From Schizophyllum amplum (lineage: Eukaryota > Basidiomycota > Agaricomycetes > Agaricales > Schizophyllaceae): DNA of 64,000 nt. The stretch spans positions 512,795-576,794 of the forward strand of contig VDMD01000017.1 of NCBI GenBank assembly GCA_007026445.1, in the 5' to 3' direction. Below the pieces are notes generated by a model, which searched no databases, was not told the DNA's origin, and saw only the letters and a list, made by a program, of their open reading frames with translations. Both the position numbers and the translations under genes were made by a program. Each line of letters starts with the position of its first letter. The first letter of the stretch is position 1. Positions 17,177 to 28,714 of the stretch are shown here, piece after piece.

Positions 17177-18721
17177 TCACCGCGCTATGAAGTCACGTGA
17201 GCGTCGGCGTTCAGGTAAAAATTGCAACGGGGGGCGGGCAAGGGGGGAAGCAAGGAAAGGGGATGCGAAAGGAGACCAAAAGGAAATGAGCACCGGCCTT
17301 GTGCGAGTCTCCCACCGCAGCGCCTTCGGCATCGACAGGAACATCGCGCGCCGCATGAGATTTTCCAGTGGTATCGTCGACAGGAACGTGCGCGGGGGCA
17401 GTGGCCTCTTGCCCACCATATGCACGTAGAGGGGCACCTGCGCGGGAGGCTGGTCCGCAGCAGGCGGCGGGTCGCCGAGTTCGGTCACTGGCTGCTGCCC
17501 GCGGTGGACGAGCAGGGCAGCGACGGCCGCGTCGTCCGCCATGTCAACCTCCGCGCCCTCACCCAAAGGATACGAGAACCAGCGCGGCGCCGGGTCGTCC
17601 TCCCGCGGCTGCGCGTTGCCGCGCTCCACCGCTGCCGCGTACGCAGCGCGCTCAGCGGAGTTGGCCGCGACGTTGTTGCGCAGGCGCTTCATGAGGTGCC
17701 GCGCGACGTACAGGTACACCTGCGGCGGGACCGCTACGCCCCGCTCCGCGAACTGCCGCAGCGCGACGTGCGCGCCCGCGTAGTCCGACGTCGCCAGGAG
17801 CGCACGCAGCGCGGACACCAGCGACGCCTGCGCGACGCTCGCCGACGACCACGGGCGCTCGTACGCGCGGTTGAACTGGAAGCGCATCATGTCGCGGAAC
17901 ACGCGCCACGGCGGGACCGCGTTCTCCGGCACCTGCGCGGCGTGCGCCTGGCGCAGGGCGGCGCTGCGCGTGCTCATGACGGGCTTGTACAGCCGCGTCG
18001 CCGCGTAGAAGACGGTCTGGAAGGTCTCGCCGTCCGGGCGGACGGGTGTCCGCGCGCCGAGCTCGAGGAGCACGGCGTAGAGCGCGTAGGCGAGGTCCCA
18101 ACGCTCGTGGTTGATCTGGCGGTGGATGAGCGCGTTGAGGATGTGCACGTCGAGGTGCGCGTTGGCGTTGGCGTCGACCGCATGCTGGCCAGGCGTACGC
18201 CGGCGCGGACGAGACGTGCGTTCGACTCGGGGCTGTCCTCGTTCTGGTCCGCGAGGCTGGCCAGCAGCTCGGTCTGGTCCGCGAGCGACACGTCCACCGT
18301 CCGACCTTGATACTGGCGGAGCGTGACACGCGCTTCCTGCTCCATGCCGCACCTGCAGTTCGACAAAGTCGCTGATGATGTCTTGGGAGGGGCGGTAGGA
18401 GGCGTCTTGGGCCTTGACGGCGAGGTAAATGCTGACAACGGGGATGATGGTGCGAGGGGAATGATTGAGGCGTCTCATGAAGGTTATGAGGTGGGAGAGG
18501 TCGTGGTCGTCGAACGTGTGGTGCCTGAAGCACTCTGCCAGCTCGTTGTGGATGGCGCGCTCGTCGGAGGGATCGGTGACGAGGGCTATGGCGAGCATAT
18601 CTACGTTCGTGGCGGGGGAGGGTATGAGTCCCGCGTCAAACATATCTCTGTGAACGACGTGAGGAGAGGCGAAGACGCCGGTGCGATTGGGCGAGCTGAT
18701 GCACAACGCACAAAGAGGCAC
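17177..18721 (-). CDS. PPR-like helical-repeat protein, probably organellar RNA-binding
   Basis: The open frame gives about 514 residues, ending in TGA at 17177. Pentatricopeptide-like helical pairs are visible, such as a W-D-L-A-Y-A-L-Y...P-D-G-E-T-F segment (about 18100-18010) and a Y-A-G-A-H-V-A-L-R segment (about 17790), typical of fungal mitochondrial RNA-processing factors. The assignment rests on pattern only. Between about 18345 and 18185 the frame becomes Arg/Gly/Pro-rich and shadow-like. A neighbouring frame there encodes a better sequence (E-Q-E-A-R-V-T-L-R-Q-Y and on), which suggests two compensating indels. The start is unresolved: the frame opens upstream of 18721 with no ATG before a stop near 18830, so a first exon or another indel is likely. 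Confidence 0.5.
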   Translation of the reverse strand: MPLCALCISSPNRTGVFASPHVVHRDMFDAGLIPSPATNVDMLAIALVTDPSDERAIHNELAECFRHHTFDDHDLSHLITFMRRLNHSPRTIIPVVSIYLAVKAQDASYRPSQDIISDFVELQVRHGAGSACHAPPVSRSDGGRVARGPDRAAGQPRGPERGQPRVERTSRPRRRTPGQHAVDANANAHLDVHILNALIHRQINHERWDLAYALYAVLLELGARTPVRPDGETFQTVFYAATRLYKPVMSTRSAALRQAHAAQVPENAVPPWRVFRDMMRFQFNRAYERPWSSASVAQASLVSALRALLATSDYAGAHVALRQFAERGVAVPPQVYLYVARHLMKRLRNNVAANSAERAAYAAAVERGNAQPREDDPAPRWFSYPLGEGAEVDMADDAAVAALLVHRGQQPVTELGDPPPAADQPPAQVPLYVHMVGKRPLPPRTFLSTIPLENLMRRAMFLSMPKALRWETRTRPVLISFWSPFASPFLASPLARPPLQFLPERRRSRDFIAR

Positions 18722-18779
18722 GGTGAGGGGTATGTCGAGAGTGAGGGCGGAGGTGAGGAGTTTCAGGCGAGGTTCGGGG

Positions 18780-20526
18780 AGTGAGCACGAGCGAGGCGTG
18801 AACCCCGCCGGCGCCGTTCATCACACGATGAGGAGCCGCGAACAGCGCCAGAGCGATGTTCAAAAAGCTCCGCGTCTTTGCGCCCCAAGCCCCTCCAATC
18901 CCCCGCCCCCCCTGCGCTCGCTCGTCTGCCTGTGCGCGCTGTGTGAATGATGCGCACGAGCGCGGCACCGTTGTCGCGGACGTGCTGCTACTGCCGCCGC
19001 ACGCGCACCCTCCCCATCCCCATTCTGTGATCATGTGTATGATCCCTAAAGGCAAATATATGTTAGTAAAGAAGGGGGCGGAGAGGCGCGTAGGAGACGC
19101 ACTTGAGGCGGGCAGCACCTACAGCGCCTCGCCCGCCATATCCGCCGTGGCACGCTGTTGAGCACACCAATTCGGGTGAAAGTCAATGATATTGAGGGGG
19201 GACGTATCTTGAGGTGCTGGGAAGTAAGCGGGGCGGAGGGGAGCAGCCACGATAGCGGCGCGGTCGTGGTTGCTGGTCAAGAGGCGTTGATCGACGACGC
19301 TCGGCGCCTCGGACCGACCTCCGAGGCTCGTCGTCGTCGCCCTCAGCAGCCTCGGAAACGTACCGTAGTGTGTTTGAGCTCAAAAGGTTTTGGAAAGTCG
19401 TCAGTAGCGAGCTGTATGAACGTACATATTCTGAGAAAATTATAAGCAGACGAGAGGTTTAAGGTGTTGAACTCGCCCCTCGACTTTCTCGGGGACGAGT
19501 GCTCGTCCTCGATGCGTTCGGCGAGCTTGATGACGGCGTTTCCGTTCAAATTTCTTGTTAACGTTCGCGTGCATAGTCACAGTGAGAGGGATGCGAGAGA
19601 CGAATGATCGGATGGCGGTCATACTTACGAGCATTGCTTACGCAGATGCCGCGATGCCGACATGTTGACCGTTGCACAACTGCGTGATACAGAATTCTCT
19701 AAGTCGCTTCGTCGGCAGGCTAGCGAGATGTAGTAAAGTGCAGATAGCATCTAGGCTCCGACCTCAATGAGATCACCCTTTAATGCTGCATAAGTCGCGC
19801 AGAATGTCGATGAAGACGCTGTCGACGTTTCGTGTACGCAAAGTCAATGACAAGCTGCCGGAATGCCGCGCTCGGCGTCCGACTCGGCGCGGAATTTTTG
19901 ACACGTCACGAAAAATTGCGAGCCTCGTAGCATCTACAGTTCGGCGAGTAAGCACTTCATTTTTCGCACAGATACGCGCCCTGCCAGTCACTACAGTACT
20001 CTCAAATTTGAACGGTAGCAGCAACCCGTCGCCCGCAGGATCGGTGATTGATCTAAAAAATCCGGCGATCACACCGGTTAGATGCGGCCATAAAAATGCA
20101 CCCAAAATCCTTGGGGGCGGCGATGATAAAACGGTGGATTAGTTCCTAACCCACCAACTCAACCGAGGTGACCACGTGCTCATCCTGAATTTCCCACGGC
20201 TCCGACCTTCCCATCTCGAATCCTCTCTCCGGCCTCCCCCTTCCTCGCGTCCCCGTAGTCGTTTGTGCAAGCTTACGTTACATAGCGCTCAGCGTCCCAT
20301 TTCCGTCGATATGATCTTAGCCCGAAGCCTGGGTGTTGAGATGGATGTAAAACATTGTAAATAACTTGACTCGAATTTTCAGCCTCAGATTCGTTTAGAA
20401 GTATTCAAGAAAGACGTGACTCATTAGATGCTGGAGTAGATATGCCTTTTCCTCTTTCCCCATCGATCCATTCCCCTCCTCTAAACTCCACAAATCCGCA
20501 CCCATCGCAGTCCGCCCCACGCCCCC
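18780..20526. other. Intergenic stretch without recognisable gene
   Basis: Open frames here (for example 19783-20142 plus) lack domain-like composition, splice-consistent partners or recognisable motifs. The C/T-rich block at 20210-20260 could be promoter sequence of a gene I do not see. Confidence 0.4.
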
Positions 20527-22921
20527 TCACAACTTCGCCCTCACCGTCCCCCTCTCATACTCCTCCACCAACACCCGCCTCAGCGTCTTCCCCGTCGGAC
20601 TCTTCGGCAGCTCCGGCACCAGCTCAATCCCGCCCCTCAGCCACTTGTAACGGCTCAGGCTCGCGCGCGCCCACGCGTCGAGGGACGCCAAGATCGCGTT
20701 CTCCTCCTCGATGTACACGATGCCGCTGAGCACGACCCACGCGCGCGGCACGCGCTCGTCCGGGGTGCGCCCGTGGCCCGAGACGCCGGCGACGGCGACG
20801 TCGATGACGCGGAGGGAGGGGTGGGTGTTGGCATCAGGGAGGCCGGCACCCGGCGGGGCAGATGCGCGAGCGGAGGAAGAAGATGACGGAGCGCTGGCGT
20901 CTGGGAGCGAGGCGCCGGGCGGTGCTTGTTTCGCCGATGAGTCGTCGGACATGCCCGGCCAGGCCCTGAGCACCTCCTCAATCTCCCGCGGGCTAACTTG
21001 CGCGCCCGAGATCTTGAGCGTGTCCTTGGCGCGGTCGGCGAAGCTGGGGAAGAAGGTCAGTATGAACACGATATGGGAGACGAAAGCAGGGAGGGAGACG
21101 AAAGCGGGGAGTGAGACGACCGTATCGGAGCTGCGTATGACTAGACCAGAGCACTCACTAGAACCACCCATCCTTATCCACCCAGAACCGGTCGCCCGTC
21201 CTGAGCCATCTCTCGCCGCCATCCTGGATGAATGTCTCTTTCGTCGACTGCTCATTGGCCCAGTACCCCGCGGCGATTGTTGGACCAGAGAGTTGGAGCT
21301 CACCGACAGGAGGAGCATCGGCACTTGCTGGGTAGAGCGTTAGTTCGTGCGTGTACATACTCGTGAAATGACGTACCAGCTGGTGCGGCATCATCCTCGT
21401 CGACCACAATCCTGGCCCTGAGACCGGGTAGCAATACGCCAGCCGAGCCGCGGGGTAAGGCCACGCCAGGCGGGTGGACGATAGAGGCAAGGGTCTAATG
21501 GTGATTGAGTATTGCATTTGACGGACAGAGCTCAGAGCTTACCGCCTCGCTGAGTCCGTATCCTGTGATATTCAGTCAGCGTCAACGAATTCGCGAGGGA
21601 AGAGGCTCAGAAAAACCCATTGCAAGCCATCAAAGGACGGTGAAGAGCGACGAATCAGATAGACGCGCAGAGAAGCTACGTTACTCACCCTCCGTGAACA
21701 CCGCATTAGGCGCGCACTTCTCCCTGAACTTGTCCTTCAAATCCGCCGGAAGATGTGCGGCGCCACAAGACAGTCCGGCCACCTTGGAAAGCGCGCTGCG
21801 GATAGAGGCAGCGGAGGATGCATCGCGCGATGCGTGGGTGACAAGCTGGTGGACGACGGAGGGGACGAGGGCGAGGGCGGTAATGTTGTATCTAGGATCG
21901 TGTCAGAATGCCTGACGCGAATAGCGGTGAGCGCGCGAACCGCCTGATCGCTTCCAGCCCTTTCCCCACGTCCCACTTGCGCATGACGACGACCGTGCTC
22001 GGGGCGAGCAAGGGGCGGAAGAGAGCGCCGTGTAGCCCATAGGTGTGGTACATGGGCAGGAAAGCCAGCGACGTCGGGCGTGGCGGGGGTGCTGCCGCCG
22101 TCGCCCCCGTTGCCGCCGCCTTCGCCACCGCCTCCTGCATGACCTGCCCCACCACCCCCATCTGCAGTGTCGACGCGACGAGATTGCCGTGCGTGATCAT
22201 CACCGCTGCAGCTCGGTCAGTACGCGGCCACACCCGAGCTTTGTCACCACGCACCCTTCGGCAGCCCGCTCGTCCCGCTGGAGAGCACGAGATAGGCGAG
22301 CGTGTCCGTCCCCGCCTCCTTCGGGCCCACAAGCGCCCTCTTGTCCCTCTTCGCCTCGTCGATCATCGCCGGCAGGGTGTCCGTTCCCCCGCCCTCCAAC
22401 AGCCATACATTCTCCGCCGGCACCAAGCCCGCCTGCTTCACCCTCCCCAGTAGCGCCGGGGATACAAAGACATGCGTTGCCCCCGTCAATTTGAGCGCGT
22501 GCCGCAGCTCGTACGCGGTCGACTGCGCGGGAAGCGGCGCCACCGGGACGGCCAGCCGCAAAAGCGCATGCACCGCCACCGCGTACATCTGCGAATCCCG
22601 ATCGACGTTAGCCACACTGAGCGTCGATCAATGTCATGATGCACGCACCGGGCAGTTCTCGCTCAGGATGCCAACCATGGCGGTCGAGGGGACGCCCGAG
22701 GAGGTGGCGGGGAGGCGCGCTGCAACCGCGGTCGCCGCGAGGGCTACCTGCATTCGGAATTCTGTCCAAGAGAGCGCGGTGCCGTTGTCGGCGTCGATGT
22801 AGAGGGGGTAGTCGGGCCATGAGGCTTGATCGGGGCGGTTGAGCAGCACGTTGTGCGCATTGATGCTCGGCAGCGGGGGGAGTGGAGGGAAGGGGGAGGC
22901 GTGGATTTTCGTGGGTGCCAT
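20527..22921 (-). CDS. AMP-binding acyl-CoA synthetase / 4-coumarate-CoA ligase-like enzyme
   Basis: A member of the adenylate-forming superfamily, which activates a carboxylic acid as acyl-AMP and transfers it to CoA. The gene is multi-exon. The P-loop motif L-S-S-G-T-S-G-L-P-K-G lies at 22291-22261 and is followed by an intron. Next come Y-H-T-Y-G-L, G-E-L-Q-L-S-G-P and the adenylate-binding W-L-R-T-G-D (about 21212-21190). The hinge and CoA-side motif D-R-A-K-D-T-L-K-I-S-G-A-Q-V-S-P-R-E lies near 21040-20985, and the catalytic Lys motif S-P-T-G-K-T near 20600-20575. All core motifs are present, so it is probably active. I chose the ATG at 22921 (M-A-P-T-K-I-H); upstream Mets near 23018 are possible. 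An Ala/Ser/Pro-rich insert near 20930-20830 is unusual. The substrate cannot be told from sequence. Confidence 0.85.
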
Positions 22922-24230
22922 GATTGCGGTCTCCGTCGCGGTCGTCGCTGTCGTCGCGTCCGTTATCTCTTTCCTCGGGAATGGAAGGATAGGAAGAGCA
23001 GTGCGCCATGTCTTCGACATATCTAAAGCCCCAACAGCGGCCGCGTCCGCGCAGCGGGACACGGCAAGAAGCACCCCCGGTTATGTTCCCGTCGCCGAGC
23101 CGGGTGCTTTCCACTGTTATTATGTCTTGATGATTTCCCACTCCCCGTCGCGCTAAGCCAACGCTAGGTCGCGCCACTCTGCCGTCTTCCGCCACTCATT
23201 GCGCTCTGCCGTCTTCCGTCATTCGACACCGTAGCCATCTGCGAAAAATGCGGACGGGCTGCCGACCGTGTTCGTAACTGACCACGTCGGAGCAGCTTGA
23301 ACAAAGGCGTGCATAAGCGCCCGTCGATCGTCGATCATTCAACCATGCGGACAGCCTGATAGCCGCCCACGAATCCGATCGTTCTGCCTCTTACGGGCAA
23401 GTTGCAACTCGCGGGGCCTATGTATCGGTGCAAGCACCCGTTGGCGGTCTCGCGCAGGCGCTCGTCAGCCCCCCTTTACGATTTCTCTCTGGTCATCGGC
23501 TAGTTGGGGTCATCCGGCTTCGTCCTAGTACTAGCCGCCGCGATCATTGGTTTCGCACCATCCATATCCTTCAATCCGTGGTCTGGACCCGAGCCATTGT
23601 TCTCGTCACCGCATCGTTCTCTTCACACCATCGCTCTATTTGCACACTGCCACCGCTCATCCGCATGCCGGTGCATGCTGCCTCCGCACTCTTCCAGCCT
23701 CATCATCTACTTTCCTCGACTCCACCGACTTTGAGTCGACTCTATCAATCTCCGCCGTCGCGTTGCACCATAGCTTACCCAGCGTCTTGACCGCGGCGCA
23801 ATCTGAAAAGACGCATCCCATACTGCTCGATTTGAGGAAGAAAGGAAGCTCGGTGTGATGATGATACCAGCAGTACTTACCCGGGCCGCAGCCAGTCCAT
23901 GTCACTTCTTGTACGCAGGCGAAATTGTTTGTTTCTGACAACAGGACCCGTTTGAGTTGGGATAGGAACAGGAGCGATCTGAATGAAAAGAGGGTTTTCT
24001 GTGTATGTATCTAAGGCTGGCTGTCAATGCGGGCAGTAACTCGTCCGTCGTGGCCCAACGTATGATTGCGAGTGACAGGGGCCCGGACATGGCCCATGAA
24101 CTGAACCGAACTGCGCGGTCACCTGACCAACATAGCGGCTCGGAGCCGGGAAAAGACGCGTGAATCAATGATCGAACTGGAGTCGCACTTCGTCTTGAAC
24201 CAGCTTGTACTGCGACCGCCACGTTCGATC
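22922..24230. other. Intergenic, promoter side of the ligase and of F-box gene A
   Basis: No gene supported. It lies between divergently transcribed genes, so both promoters should be here. Confidence 0.4.
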
Positions 24231-27200
24231 ATGAGAAGATCTTCCAGACTTGTCGCTCGGAGAGAGTCTGCCGAAGCTCACGACGGTGTCGACACCGGGT
24301 CAAGGACATCCGAGTCGCCTGAACCTGCCGCGCCGCCCAAGCGATGCAAGAAGGACAACCGCCCCGCAAAAGCCAAGTTTGTGACTCGGGGCAAGCTCCG
24401 TCGGCTCCCAGACCTCCCTGTGGAGCTCTTATACGAGGTACGCGGGCGGTCGATATGCTCGACGCCGAATCCGACAGACCGAGCTTACGCTAACCACCGC
24501 CTCTCGCAGACCTTCCAATACGTCGAACCCTCTGCCCTACTGCACCTCTCGAGGTCGGTCAAGTCATTTAGAAACCTCCTGATGAGTCGCTCCGCACGGC
24601 CTATCTGGCAAAGCAGCCTCGCCAGCGTCGAAGGCCTTCCCCCAGCCCCTGACTCCATGAACGAGCCGCAATACGTTGATCTCGTCTGGGGATATGGTTG
24701 TCCAGTAAGTGTTACGCGCTGCTGAGTCCGCTCTTGCGCTTCCTGCTTGCTACGCTCCTCTCATTAAAGCGATGCTTATTTAAGCACAGTTCTGCGGCAC
24801 CGCGTTCGGCGGTACGATTTCGTGGCTCGCGCGCGTGCGCTACTGCACAAAATCAGGAGATTCATGGATTGAATTCGAATCGACAACATCGTCAATGACT
24901 AATTAATTCGAAGTGGTCACAATTCGAATCTCTGCGCGGACCGCGGCGCATGACGACAGGTCTTGGGGTGCTTGTCTGCTACAGCTCGCCACTTAAACGG
25001 TATGCAGGAGGTAGTCTACGTTATTGAGCTTTATGTATTGAACGTGAAGTCTTTAAATTGGGCTTCTAATCCTCATTTGAGTTACGGACGTGGCAGCTCA
25101 CGCAACGCTACTCATCCGGGGTGAGCTTGAAGTCCGTAGCTTGCGCGGCGCCGCCGCTAATACAAGGAGCCTAACAGAACCACTTCAAAATCACGAGAAC
25201 AAAGGCAATCGTGCATGTGGGCAGGAAGAGGGGCGGTGTCGACACGGTTTGGGATGCGCTTAAGTGCATACAGCAGACTAATGCGAACAGGGCAAGTCCA
25301 GTGCAAGCATAGTTCGGCAGCACCTGCGGAGATGTTAGCAGGGTACAGCTAGTTTTGACTATGAGAACGCACCCATCCTCAGTCATCGTAAGCCGAGTGG
25401 CACCCGTCAGTGCTGGTGGTCCCGGTCAGGCGTGATCAAAATCGGCGCGAGCATGACGCCGCCGTGCTGACACGTAGCGTGCATCGTCGACGGATGATGC
25501 AGCGGAGGGGGGAGCGAGGGAGGTGCGACAGTAGGCTGGGTGCGTGGCGAGTGGGGGAAGACAGAATGAGTGGATGTGCGCAGGACGTGCACATGCCACA
25601 AAGGCCGCGAAAGGTTGATCATTGACTAGCCGCCAGCCCGTGCCCGTGCCCGTGAGCCCGTGGCCCGTGGTTCGGGCGCCGACACGTGGTTTATGTGCGT
25701 GGGAAGAAACTGAGCTCAATTGTATTATAGATGACGGCAGATGCCGTTTGTCGTGTACGTCGTCATGTTCCTCTACACCCAGTCTACACCATCGCCACTC
25801 CCTCCCTCGCTATATGTTTCCAGAGGTCAGCCTACTTGCTTGCTTTATATGGTATGTCATCAACTCATCTCCTCAGGTTGAGAGAATTATCGTGATTTGC
25901 TGTGGCACTCACATTGTATGCTTGTATTTGTACGCTTTTGGATTCGAATTGTGTGCTTCAAATTTAATTCGAAGCCGACTGATTTGAATGTCCAGTAATG
26001 GGTGCTTTGACGTTGTTTATGACACCCTAGTCCGAACCCAGGCTATCTTACAGGCTATAGTACTGGTCAAGGTGTAGGCAAGGACCGGCGGGCCTTGGCA
26101 TAATTCGAATCCCCGCCGGTCCTTGCCATATATGATATAATTCGAATCCCGACTGCTTCGAATTGAGCTAACATCCATGATCTTGTCAATTCAAATTGAA
26201 CCCATGCAACTTATGACAAAATGTGTGCGTAAGCGGTACGTGTTTGGCTCTGGTACTCATTGCATTGTTGTACCCCGCTTACATTGACCTATTTCGCCTA
26301 GCTTCCTGTCCTTCGACGGCAGTGAACTGTGCAACAAAGCCTACTGCCTGGTGTCTATGACTAGCGAGACACGCCTCGCAAAGATCGTCCCTTACATTGA
26401 AGTGGAGGATAAGAGTGAGTGGTTCATTGAATTCATCGCAGAGGCCCAGAGCTCACGATGCTGCTATAACTCGTACTATCAGGCGGCGATACCATCAGAC
26501 TGTTTTCTGTAGATGTCGCAGTCAAGTACAACGTCGACTTATCCAGTAACAGGAACATCGATCGGATAGCGCGATGGATGCTAGACAAAGAGAGGGCCTT
26601 CAGGGCTGTGCTTCAGGTGGGCACACCATGATGGGTGCCCTTGCGTACTGCTGACCTGACCCCTCATCGTCTCTTTTGCAGCATGCGCAGCTTGAGGAGA
26701 AATGGGACGCGCATCGTCAGAATGACAAACAGAAGGACCTGGACCGAAGAAGAGATCTTCGGCAACAAGCGTGTGTCCCTTTGCAGCAGGCGTTACAGGA
26801 ATTGCTGACGCACCTGACAGCATCGAGAAGCGCTTGCGGGACCTGGGTTGGGTCGACGAGATCGCAAAACTCCCGTCAGGTGCTCTCGCCGCGCAGAAGT
26901 CCGTACGGACGGTAGCGCCGTTGTCGGAAAAAGGTATGCGCCGCAGATCCATACACCCTCGTCTGCTGAATAGGCGTCCATGAAGGCTGGCTCGCTATAC
27001 AAGACGCGCTGATTGCCTTCATGCAAAAGGCGCGCGATGTCCGGCTCGCAAAGGAAAAATCCTCCGCCCTCGAAGCTCGCCGCAAACTGCTCAGTGATAT
27101 ATATTGTGAATACCGTCTCACGAAACCGTTCGGGACTATCCTGCCCGGGATTGGTGACCTCAAAAACGCGCCTGTCATTGTTCGCCTCTTCCAGGAAACC

Positions 27201-28079
27201 CCGTTCGACAAGCAGATCTCCGCTTCCACGGTTCTTGCCGCCCTCGATACTATCCCGCAATCTTTCTTGGACGAATGGCAAATGCAATGTGACAGCAAGC
27301 TCGTGAGCATCGCGCAGGACCAGCTCAGCAAATCGGAAACCCTGCCAAATGCACTCGGCATCGATAACTTCACGGCGGACAGCCTTCGTCTCGCCTCCGT
27401 GCTGTTCTCCGTAGATGGTGTGGGCTACAGTCATTACCCGCGTGTGCTCATCAGCCCCTATCCGTACTACTTCTACATCGCGTGGCAAGCTGGTATTATA
27501 CGGCTGCATCTTGACGCAGTAACACTCGCACGCCGTGCGGTGGAGCTCGTCGGGAAGGATCCGCTGACGGCCACAGTCGAGGATATGGATCGCCTGGAGC
27601 CGTGGTACTACTACCAAGCGGCCTGTGGTAGCGTTGCTGTTTCTCGTGCTAGCGACGCGACGCGGATCGTGTATCCTTGGCGATATGTCGTGCGTTATGG
27701 CTACATCACTCGCGTGCTGGCTAATGGTGCTTCAGATTCTGCAACAAACTCATCATCAGCCAAAGCAGCTCGCCCTGCTTGGCCCGGAGGACACGGCCAT
27801 CGCTCGTGAATTCCTCCAGTCGGAGCTATATGACGTGGAGTTTACCAACGCGGATGCGCAGTGTCTACACTGTGCCGAGCGCTTCACAGCGTCGAGCGAT
27901 ATGAGGGAACACATGCGCGAAGTGTAAGTCACTAACTCCTCTATATATTGCGAGCTCACGTCATGACACGCACTGGACACGGCATAGCAAGGATGACGAG
28001 ACAGGACTTCAACCCGGGCATATACGCGCAGACGCTCAGACCGGTCACGCTGGTTGTAGAGGATGGCGTAACGCTGGCT
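24231..28079 (+). pseudogene. F-box family member A, interrupted by an inverted-repeat element
   Basis: Exon 1 (24231-24437) encodes a basic N-terminus and the F-box start L-P-D-L-P-V-E-L-L-Y-E. Exon 2 (24510-24704) completes the F-box. Exon 3 (from 24790) begins the C4 zinc finger (C-P-F-C), but the last ligand is Ser (Y-C-T-K-S). The element at 24866-26203 then breaks the frame. Family homology resumes at 26302 and includes the helical region and the large domain (27021-27700, with L-P-G-I-G-D). The C-terminal finger start C-L-H-C...H-M-R-E lies near 27860-27925, but its last His is not apparent. The likely stop is the TAG at 28077-28079. F-box proteins recruit substrates to SCF ubiquitin ligases; this copy is probably dead. 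Confidence 0.75.
24866..26203. mobile_element. Non-autonomous inverted-repeat element with TTCGAAT motifs
   Basis: The left end GGATTGAATTCGAATCGACA and the complement of the right end GGGTTCAATTTGAATTGACA match at about 17 of 21 positions over the first 21 bp, and the similarity extends to about 35 bp. TTCGAA motifs recur near both ends (24871, 24907, 24921, 25944, 25970, 26103, 26139, 26157) and are not seen in the middle. Flanks share only AT, so the target duplication is not settled. No transposase is visible. The only interior frame of note is 25171-25386 (minus), with two hydrophobic stretches and doubtful coding status. It splits exon 3 of F-box gene A. Confidence 0.6.
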
Positions 28080-28537
28080 TCGTAGGCCCGTCACAATGTA
28101 CAGCGTACGGGGTGCTTGTACGTGCGGTATTACAGGCGTCTCTTACCGCGCCAATATAATGGATATACCCATCCCCGGATCCCCTGCCTCATCTTTTGGC
28201 AGTAGTTTTGCCGACGACGTTGAGGGTGTGAACCGTGACTAAGTATTCGTCGCCTCTGGTAAAGAAGGCAAGTGCAGAGAGGGCATTTACTGCCGTTAAC
28301 CGGTCTCAGCCTGCATCAGAGCCATCTCGGCACCATGTTATGCTCATATGGGCGAGAAAACTGGGCGCCACAGAGCGCATGGCCGCGCGAAAGACTAAGT
28401 TGAGAGGGCGAATCAAAGTGAGAGAGAGACCTGAGCCCAGCCTGAGCCACACCTTAAGTATGGACATTAAGAGCGTGAATGCTCAATACAGTCCCTTCCA
28501 CAAGATGCTGGGTCTCGGGCCCTTGAAGTTGGCAATG

Positions 28538-28577
28538 GGAGGCCACAAGGAGGCCACAAGGAGGCCACAAGGAGGAG
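28538..28577. repeat. 11 bp tandem repeat
   Basis: About 3.5 copies of GGAGGCCACAA in the gap upstream of F-box gene B. Confidence 0.7.
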
Positions 28578-28714
28578 AAGGTTCGATTGGATCGTCACAA
28601 AATGTCACAGAATTGCCATTGTTCTTCTTTCGTCTTTTCGCCATCTTCCCCGTCCAACTCTGATCCTCGACGTCTATCTGTGCAGAAGAATTACTTGAAT
28701 CATCGCTTCTGGAA

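Noticed and set aside
17222..18310. 362-codon Arg-rich plus-strand frame
   Set aside because: It is the antisense shadow of the PPR-like gene, with extreme Arg/Val/Leu bias and no domain.
19783..20142. 119-codon plus-strand frame
   Set aside because: No domain, no splice partners, low-complexity basic composition and an antisense frame of the same length.
25171..25386. Small membrane-protein gene inside the inverted-repeat element
   Set aside because: Hydrophobic stretches are present, but the frame is short, the start is unsupported and neighbouring exons cannot be joined with confidence.
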